DNA of 64,000 nucleotides from Eutrigla gurnardus (lineage: Eukaryota; Chordata; Actinopteri; Perciformes; Triglidae): assembly GCA_963514095.1 (NCBI GenBank), contig OY741275.1, positions 7,195,151 through 7,259,150 on the forward strand. The letters run 5' to 3'. The translations under genes were made by a program, and so were the position numbers. The notes below the pieces were generated by a model that worked only from the letters and a program-made list of their open reading frames with translations, did not search any database and was not told the origin of the DNA. This document shows, in pieces, positions 56,813 through 64,000 of the stretch (position 1 is the first letter of the stretch; every line of letters starts with the position of its first letter).

Positions 56813-58236
56813 CTGTGAATATTGTATCCTGTGATATTCTTTTCATCCGTATCTTATCTTTGGAAATTGGTATAAAGCAATGAAGCGATCGGGTTCCACT
56901 GATTGTTTTGGCTGAGGCGTAACTTCTCTAATTTGTATGTTTCCTCGTGTTTTTTTAATATTTTCTGCACTAACAAAGAAGAATGTAATGTTCTTAATGT
57001 TTTCTTTTGCCCATTGAAACATCTCCATTGGTGTCAGAATGTGGTTTGCATCAGTGGCCTGCAGACTTGCTCGTGCTGCAAGTAGCTTGTCACAGGCGGG
57101 TCTCTTTCATCGGGGATAAGGGGTTCATTTGTGATTTTCAGGAAATGAATGGCCAGCATTCTAAATATTTAATTGTTTGCCATCACTGAGCATAATACTA
57201 AGTTATTTCCACTATTTTCATGCTTTATCATCACTAAATTCTCCCTGATCTACATTCCAGACTTCTGGAAAAAAAGTCAAAAATTTTGCATTTTGATGAA
57301 TACAATTCACATTAAGGAGCTTCATAGTCAAAGGTTTTATTTCATTAAAAGAAAGAACAAATATGTATCTTTATCTGGTATAAATCCCATTAGGATCATC
57401 AAGTGCCCACGTGGTCATTTGGGGGTCCAAATATGGGGTTCCAAAAGAGTCACCTCTGCCCAGGAGGGTTTTTGGACCCCCATAAAACCCCCACCAGTGG
57501 TACCACACCCTTCAAATTCATTTTGGCAAGAGCGAAGGTCCCACATATAACAAATAATCCTGTTTGGAATAAATGTGATCATTCATCGTGGTGCTAGGAG
57601 CACCCAAAAAGTGAAAAATAATTTTGGCCGTCAAAAAAAAATTGGACTTTGGTGACCCACCTCTCACCCAAACAGTAAGGAATGTTGATTCTGATGATAG
57701 AATTGTGAAGTACACATTACAATGAACTAACAGAGCAATTTTCAGGCTTCTATCACTACTAGAACAGAAGGTATGGGCCTCCAAAAATGCCAACAAATGA
57801 AATGCGAAATTCCAATGTGTCAAAAAGGGGTGTGGCACTTGAAATTCAAATGGACGCCACGGGCAAACCATTTGAGATATTGACCTGAAACGTCAGATTC
57901 CTTTGTTTGGTAACATAAGGCATATTTTCACCGCTTTTCAGCAAAATCTGAGAGGTGTCATGTACATGGGTGGCTGAGTTGGCACGGAATGACCCATCAT
58001 TTCCATCAACCGGCACCTTAATAAGTGACTCTCTCCTTGAATCCTTGAAAACCTTGAATACACTCTGGTTGAACAAAAATGTTGAATGCAAATATAATAA
58101 TTGTAGAATTGCAGACTGCTTGCTGTGCCACCTGACTTAATCCAACTGCACCAAAACACCATCCCACGCGTCTCGTCTGTTTAGGGTTTTTTCGGTGGGT
58201 ACCACCGGGCCTGAAAAAATTCTAGGGGAAACACTG

Positions 58237-58268
<32 letters not shown>

Positions 58269-58270
58269 AT
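58237..58270. repeat. TA/TG microsatellite
   Basis: atatatatatgtgtgtgtgtgtg-type repeat next to the end of the nested hAT-like copy. Confidence 0.9.
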
Positions 58271-58564
58271 CGGTTATCGACCAAATGAATTTTAAAATAT
58301 CGGCATATCGGATATCGGCAAAAAATCCAATATCGTGCATCCCTACCTGTGTCTATTGCTGTACTTGCCTGTTCTACAACAGAAAGCCATCTCTTTACAT
58401 CTTCAACAAATCCAATGTTCACTTGAAAACCAAACATTTTGCTTTTGTTGTTCTTGCAGAGGAAGTAACTTGATCACACTGTCCTCCAACAACAGTACTA
58501 TCTGGCCAGATCGGGGCAGACTCCTTAAGAGTCTGACCAAGTCTTCAGTCTTGAGAAGGGCTTT

Positions 58565-59001
58565 TTATACAGTTGTTTGTGATGTGTCATGAGTGAAGCA
58601 TTGTTCCCGTTGTTTGTGTAGACGGAGAACTTTGTCCAGAATGTGGTGTTTGAACCACTCATCAGCGTCTAAAGATCCATACTGACTTGCCAGCTGTACT
58701 GGTGTCACAAGATGCATTTTACAACTCATGTAACACATGACATGACATAAGTGCAGAATACAGGTTACCTCATGACACTTGGAATAGTATGAGTTAAAAC
58801 TACTCAAACTATACTATAATGAACTACTAAATGAAAAATTCCCATCACAGTAGCACCTTTGATTTTGTTAACTTTTGATTGTCGTTCTGTTTGAAGCCTT
58901 TCAATTTTATTTACCAATGCTTTGGCTGTGAGTTTTGTTTGTCTTTTTTCACTTCTTTCTTCTAGATATATCAGAACATGGCTTTGATCCATTATCTCCA
59001 T
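58565..59001 (-). CDS. Small ORFs, inverted copy of 14535-14973
   Basis: Identical peptides to those at 14535-14973, on the minus strand. Function unknown. Confidence 0.3.
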
Positions 59002-60136
59002 TTTCCATTAATTAATGATCAGATATCATGTACACAGCCACCCCTGGCCACCACGTGGCTCTGGCCCTGTTCACATTATGCATTACATCCACAACCAAAC
59101 ACCATGATCAGTTCATAGCCCAACATCACATGAGTAAACAGCAATCTCTTTAATTAGCTTCAAAAGGAAAATCACACAGGCAAATAGGTCCTTTGTATTC
59201 CCTCTATTCTTCCTAGAAGTAACTAAACTACCTCTCGCCCTAGTCTTCTGTGTATATTAGCGGTGGGTATTTATGCACCTTTATACCGTTAGTCTTGAAT
59301 CAGACAAACAGCCTAAAACAAGAACTACGGCGGCACTCCCGAGCCGACGGCTCCAGCCGCTTGATACACGAACATAACAAACGGCTCAAAAATAATAAAC
59401 CAATATAACCACCTTACGTGACCATACTGCTAATGCCTAGCGGGGAATATTTTAATTCACAAGACCCGCTGTGTAAATAGCCATAGGCTACCTCAATCCC
59501 AGCGTCTGTGATGAATGGATAAATGCTGGGAATAAATTAATCTCGGCACCTCGGACGGCGCGCTCCAGTTTCCTTGTTCAAAGCGAGCTCGGATCCAGCG
59601 TCATCTTAAACAAACGTTTCTGTAGATCGATGCTTCGTAATATTTCCATTGACTATGTTTTGCGGCTAACTGGCTTCCTTCCATTAAAAGCAACGATATG
59701 CCGCGGGAGTTTTACTGAATGACGCGCACCAAAGTAACGGTTTACAGACATTTTTGTTTCAAAATAACAAGAACTCGTAAACACCAACTAAACGAACTCA
59801 TAACAATTGCGGTCAGTAGAAAGTTTCGCTCCCCCGTGCTCACCCAACCCCTATGATCCCAACAGGCGAAGTGAGCAGGGGCCTCATTTATAAAACTGTG
59901 CGTAGAATCCTTACTAAAAGTGTACGTACGGCAAAAAGCCAAAGTTTGCGTGCGCCCAAAAAAAAATCTGATTTATAAAATTGTGCGCACGCAAGCTGTA
60001 CGCAATGTTTCCTTTATAAATCACAGGATCACCTACAAGTGTGCGTACCTGAATCCTGCCCTGTACACGCCCTCATTTTACTATGTTAAGGAGCCAGCAT
60101 GCAATCTTTTCGGTGTGGTGAATCACGAAGAATAGC

Positions 60137-60670
60137 GAAGAAACTTAACTTTTCAGAAACGGAGAAGAGACACTTGTTGGGGAGGTGGAGGCCCGGAAAA
60201 TAATTTAATTTAGGGGTCACAGCAGCAGGATCACAAATAAAAAGAAGCAGTGCGAGTGGCAACACATTGCTGATGCTGTCCACGGCGTCAGTGGGACGGA
60301 GCGGACGGTGGCGAAACTTACGGAAAAGTCGTCCGATCTGAAGGTAAATGACATCTTTCCGCTCTTTTACCAACATGTATTTAATGTATTGCTTGAGTAT
60401 TTGAGGAAGTTTGATTTTGATGTGACTTTGACGGGGATTGTGTCCAAAAAGGAGGGAGATCAGACACGACTGAGACCAGAGGGATAAGGGTAAACAGATT
60501 TTAAACTTTTACTGTATATAAAACAAAACGTTAAATCGTTTCTGCCCTTCCAGAGTCTGCAGCTCAGAGGAGGGTGAAGTGAGGAGGATGCCGTCCTGCA
60601 ACTTCAGCGAGACACAATCACCGCCATCAACAACGTTGCAGATGAGACAGCAAACGCGCACTGTGATTAA
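60137..60670 (+). pseudogene. Harbinger Myb-like protein, two exons
   Basis: Exon 1 (60137-60343) contains ITNKKKQCEWQHIADAVHGV, the Myb/SANT-like DNA-binding region of Harbinger accessory proteins, and ends at a donor (gtaaat). Exon 2 (from 60554, acceptor cccttccag) ends DAVLQLQRDTITAINNVADE and a TAA at 60668-60670. A frameshift near 60155 and a TAA shortly after break exon 1. In intact elements this protein carries the transposase to the nucleus and binds the TIRs. Confidence 0.7.
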
Positions 60671-60699
60671 TAAAATAAATACGTTTACAATGAACATTG

Positions 60700-60900
60700 A
60701 TTGTTGTCTTCCTTATATTACAAACGCATAACATCCTCACGGATTCTTGCGCCCTGTTGATACCCCTCCAGTCGGGCAGGGGGCCGTGGCTCGGGGTCAT
60801 CGATAAATTTGCGCGCTCCACGACTGAGCGCGCACGAGCGTGGCACTCATTATACAAGTATACAAGTATACGATGGCTTAATGGCTGTATGTATGTGCGT
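60700..60900 (-). pseudogene. Harbinger transposase C-terminal fragment
   Basis: Reads YNECHARARSVVERA and ends VRMLCVCNIRK, corresponding to the RSVVERA...HN region near the C-terminus of Harbinger DDE transposases. The rest is missing. Confidence 0.6.
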
Positions 60901-60915
60901 TGATGATATATGCAC

Positions 60916-61292
60916 ATAAATAAGGAGAATATTTAGTTATTCACGCTGTGTTCTGCAGTGATCTAATGGAAGGTATTTATCGTATACCGTATTACATGTG
61001 TAACCCCTTTTTCCTTAGTGTTTAAAATCTACACTGAGGTCACACCCAATAAGAATAAAACAGGTCCTAGGTTCTCAGCTAAAGATGGTGAATTTGCTGT
61101 GGTTCTTCTCTACCGAATTAAACAAGGGACTTTATCACTTGAGTGAGAAACAAAAGAAGGTGTCATGTAACTAGCGCTGTGCCTCCACTGAAATCTCACT
61201 ATGCCAAGCTTTAGCATAAAATTATGTAAGCCCTCAGAAATCAAGTAAATACAGTTTATTCTGAAAGAATGTTAATGAGCAATATGTAAAGG
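60916..61292. other. Unassigned interval
   Basis: No gene or repeat recognised. Confidence 0.4.
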
Positions 61293-61939
61293 CAGGGCTC
61301 CAGACTGCGACCAAATGGTCGCATTTTGCGACTTAAATCTGTGACAGTGCGAGTACATTTTTAATCTACTCGCAAACTTACAGCCCACTAGTTGGCGGTA
61401 ATGCAAAAATGAGCTGGTTTGCCAACCGACATTAACTCCAAAAGAAGAAGAAAGGAGACGGCTGGCCAATGTGCATGAGAGCGGGGGGGGGCGAATGACC
61501 ACTGTGATAGGCTAATATGTGAAAAGAGGCGGTTCTTTGGGGTTATCGCGCGAATCCACAGATTTCACATACCGGCATCAAAACAATGGACAATGGCGGC
61601 GAAGCGGACTATCAGCTCGTACTTTCTACCCAGTTGTGTTAAACATAATGTTCCGGAGGACACAAACGTCGAGAATGAGTCCGACTCAGACTGTGAGGAG
61701 ACGGTCGTGGCGAAAAAAGCCAGGAAATTCAGCTTTCGCGACGAGTGGCTCCGCGAGTTCACCTGGCTGAGGTATTTCAGGCAGACGAATTCAATGAACT
61801 GCAAATTCTGCTGTCGATACCCACAACATGCGGGAACAGTCGATTTCGGTGTGCGCTCCTAAATTTTCTGCTTGCGCCCCTAAAATTTTAAGTTAGGGGC
61901 CACTGTACTCCTAGTGAAAAATGTTAGTCTGGAGCCCTG
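61293..61939 (+). mobile_element. hAT element with TTF finger
   Basis: TIRs cagggctccagact / agtctggagccctg. The flanking 8-mers tgtaaagg and gaaggtaa share only part, so the duplication is unclear. It is internally deleted to 647 bp, holding only the start of a transposase. Confidence 0.8.
61593..61862 (+). pseudogene. hAT transposase N-terminus, TTF zinc finger
   Basis: 89 codons: a nuclear-localisation-like KKARKF, then FRDEWLREFTWLRYF, NCKFC and the start of the finger. It stops soon after at TIR-proximal sequence. Confidence 0.72.
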
Positions 61940-62758
61940 GAAGGTAAGACACAAACATTTATTTGCTGTAAAGGGTCATTCCGTGTCATTTCATCAAATG
62001 CCTCCCACCTGACCATCTCAGAATGTCCTGAAAAAATTCAAGTACAAAGACACACTTGTTAATAGGACAAATCCAAAATATTAGGTCTCTACTGTCAATA
62101 GTTTTCTCATGAAACATCATTGAATGAAGGGTAGTTTAGACAGTTTTTGGCATCATGCTCTGAAAAGCCATTTTTAAACAGCAATATCTGGAAAACTATC
62201 TCACCTGTGGCCTTCAAATTTCAACAGTGTATATCTGTTACTAATAGCCTCCAGACATGAAATATCAGGGGTGTAGCTCAATGATAACCTAGTATGGTAG
62301 GTACTTAAAATGTGGCTTGTTGAAATAAAGTAGTACATTTGAAGAGTGGCTGAGCTCCCATTTTTGCAGATAAAAGACTTCTATCACTTCTGCCTCTATC
62401 TCCGGGGTTAGCTTAAACATTCTACAAAATATGGTTTCTCTTAGATTATTAGTTTCACAGATATTAAGGCTCAAAAATGGAAGTAAACACATCTTTGCCC
62501 AACTTCAGAGTCATATTCCAAAAAACTGACAACACATATCAGGTCCAAACTTACTTTTTTTGAAAGATCATATTCTTGTTAAAATCATATTAAAAAATTA
62601 GGAGGGTGTTTTGCCTCATTTTGTCGCAGTGATTTTTTAAAATCCTGATATTGGTGGGGTTTTTGTGGCCGGTTTTGGTACTGCATGTCCTAACAGCCTA
62701 CTTGTAAACATCACAGCAGGGCAATTCAATTGTGTTTTTTACCATTTACCAAAGACTT
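61940..62758. other. Interval with a fold-back-type terminus
   Basis: 61975 begins gggtcattccgtgtca, the same terminus as the fold-back element at 55619. No opposite end is visible and there is no gene. Confidence 0.45.
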
Positions 62759-62768
62759 ACATGTGACT

Positions 62769-63234
62769 AGGGTTGCAAAATTCCGGGAATTTTCAAAAGT
62801 GGAAACTTTCCATGGGAATTTATGGGAATAAACGGGAATAAACTGGACATTTTTAAAATTGATGGTTGGCTCTTCAAAGGGGACAAAAAATATAGCTGAG
62901 GAGTTATTTTGTAGCATAATCTTGACTAAAACAAACAGATGCCATTCAAATACACTTGAATATCCATGCCATTCCTCAACCACATGCACAGAGCACACTG
63001 CTTATTGCAGGCTATTGAGACCACACCCCCTACTGGCACTGTGCATGCCTCCATCACATGTACAGAAGATCACTAGAAGACTGGACCACACTTTTGAGCC
63101 TGAAGCACAAAGACTATTGAAGGCACACATTTGAGCTTCTGGACTAAACAAAGTGAAGTAAGTTTTGATGCTATTATGGGGAAATATATTTATTACAGCT
63201 CTAGTCTACGATTTGAAAGGTTTGAAAAGCATCC

Positions 63235-63265
<31 letters not shown>

Positions 63266-63916
63266 ACACACCCCTCCCCTCCCCTCTGTGCTCCTCCGAG
63301 CTCGTATCGTTCTCCCCTCGCAGCCTCCCACCTCCCTCTTATTTTACGAAAATAGTTCACTGAAATGTGTTTCTGAAAACATGTTAGGTGAGAAATAAGC
63401 TATGCAGTTGCTGAATCTGTCTTTAATTTAGATCGACACCGGTCAGTTTAAAAGATTTTCGATTGCTTGCGGGCAGCGGCGCTCCGTCTCTCGAAATTCG
63501 CCGCTCCGTGACGGCATTGCACGGCTTCTTACATAGACATGAATTGGAACATTCCATTCCATTTTTGAATGAGTGGGGTTGGGAGTATTGAACCTAACAT
63601 TCCTGTTTTTGACTTCACCCATGGAGCAACTAATTAAAACATGTTCTGTTCTACTTTCAAATAAATCTGTTGAAATATCTGTTGAAAACATTTTGTATGG
63701 ATGTTTTCTTATGACTTCTGTTCATATTTATGCTTGGATATAATATATTCCCAGTTAGTTCCCCTAAATTCCCATTAATTCCCATAATTCCCATTATTCC
63801 CATGGAGAGTTTCCAAATATGGAATATTTCCAAAATTCCCAAGCTTAAGTTCCCGTGGAAATTTACCGGAAACTTTCCGGAAATTTACCGAGAATTTTCC
63901 GCCCCTTTGCAACCCT
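62769..63916. mobile_element. TIR element flanked by a 10-bp duplication
   Basis: Termini agggttgcaaa / tttgcaaccct, flanked by acatgtgact (62759-62768, 63917-63926). Near both ends there are many ttcccat / ggaaa subterminal repeats. It contains a C run and (CA)n at 63231-63271. No transposase. A 9-11 bp duplication is typical of Mutator-like elements. Confidence 0.85.
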
Positions 63917-63926
63917 ACATGTGACT

Positions 63927-64000
63927 AAATGCTACTGATAAATTTAGCCTTACGAAAACATTAAAATGTAGCACAGTTGTAGTTACAGAGGCAATAAGTC
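63927..64000. other. Unassigned end of window
   Basis: Nothing recognised. Confidence 0.4.

Larger units (their letters stand above)
55619..57995. mobile_element. Fold-back element with mirrored ORFs
   Basis: Termini gggtcattcca / ggaatgaccc, flanked by atca (55615-55618, 57996-57999). The empty site ggatcatttcc is present in the related copy near 53040 (read in reverse). Two arms of about 800 bp (roughly 55700-56525 and 56609-57415) are reverse complements around an 84-bp centre, so the element can fold into a very long hairpin. Superfamily unknown to me. Confidence 0.85.
54979..58236 (-). mobile_element. Inverted, truncated copy of the 52815-53963 hAT-like element
   Basis: It ends at 58236 with taggggaaacactg and matches 52815-53680 in reverse, apart from the nested element at 55619-57995. 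Its other end is lost in a tatatagata microsatellite at 54941-54981. Confidence 0.8.
54399..58345 (+). mobile_element. hAT element with BED exon, nested insertions
   Basis: TIRs tagggatgcacgatatt / aatatcgtgcatcccta, with an 8-bp duplication cctgtgtg / cctgtgtc (54391-54398, 58346-58353). Subterminal tatcgg repeats are present. It contains one transposase exon and a second copy of the cagtgtttcccc element, itself split by the fold-back element at 55619-57995. Confidence 0.88.
52762..59878 (+). pseudogene. Inverted partial copy of the transposase-like gene, with nested insertions
   Basis: After removing the insertions at 52815-53963 and 54399-58345, the sequence matches the reverse complement of 13673-15900 at very high identity. 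It includes the end of the IDGT exon (52762-52790, gtatgtag donor), the catalytic exon (about 54017-54225) and the following intron. It stops at 59878 where a Harbinger element begins. One deletion of about 285 bp near 58484 distinguishes it from the left copy. Confidence 0.85.
59879..60915. mobile_element. PIF/Harbinger element, right end not found
   Basis: Begins gggcctcatttataaa, the usual start of Harbinger elements in fish. It carries a Myb-like gene on the plus strand and the end of a transposase on the minus strand, converging. I could not find a matching right terminus, so it may be truncated. Confidence 0.7.

Overview
The window looks like teleost fish nuclear DNA. The reasons are a tandem 5S ribosomal RNA array, teleost-type L2 and Tx1-clade LINEs, a gamma-type fish endogenous retrovirus, a remnant of the vertebrate zinc-transporter gene slc39a9, and many hAT, Harbinger, Tc1/mariner and TTAA-duplicating DNA transposons. 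I see no intact single-copy host protein gene. The window is a 5S rDNA locus set in dense, nested repeats. All assignments come from reading the sequence; no database was searched.

Layout. Positions 1-8125 hold a minisatellite of about 30-36 bp units (mostly codon multiples, reading EPSSTSYIRVT-like peptides). It is split at 2842-7088 by a defective retrovirus with TG...CA LTRs, a 5-bp target duplication, an integrase fragment and a frameshifted env. The minisatellite ends twice in the same short C-terminus plus polyadenylation signal, a tandem duplication of a gene's 3' end. Positions 8371-11190 contain a broken slc39a9-like last exon, a LINE reverse transcriptase fragment, a rearranged TIR element and a scrap of 5S. 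Positions 11200-17890 (minus) hold a decayed multi-exon transposase-like gene: C2H2 finger, cysteine-rich DUF6729-like region, then D-containing catalytic exons. Part of it recurs in inverted orientation at 52762-59878, so the two copies face each other across the 5S array.

The 5S array runs from about 18093 to 46915 on the minus strand. It has seven complete 120-nt genes, two genes split by the same kind of LINE, and one 12-bp remnant. Units alternate between 607 bp and 1617 bp. The longer one carries a roughly 1.0-kb 3' fragment of an L2 LINE in its spacer, giving a 2224-bp higher-order repeat. Two Tx1-clade LINEs (Mutsu-like, a family known to target 5S rDNA) sit at exactly the same place in a 5S gene, between the two copies of GGGCGTG. 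The copy at 36642-42566 has both reading frames open (ORF1 with two zinc knuckles; ORF2 with endonuclease, reverse transcriptase and a C-terminal CCHC). The copy at 18197-24842 is old and broken by a solo LTR, a Tc1/mariner-like element and another TIR element. A nearly complete L2 LINE whose ORF1 carries an SGNH-esterase-like domain lies in a spacer at 25533-30644.

Positions 46916-64000 are layered DNA transposons: hAT elements with BED or TTF zinc-finger exons, a TTAA-flanked element with about 170-bp TIRs, a 2.4-kb fold-back element with mirrored ORFs, a Harbinger remnant with Myb and transposase pieces converging, and an element flanked by a 10-bp duplication. Most can be ordered in time because they interrupt one another cleanly.
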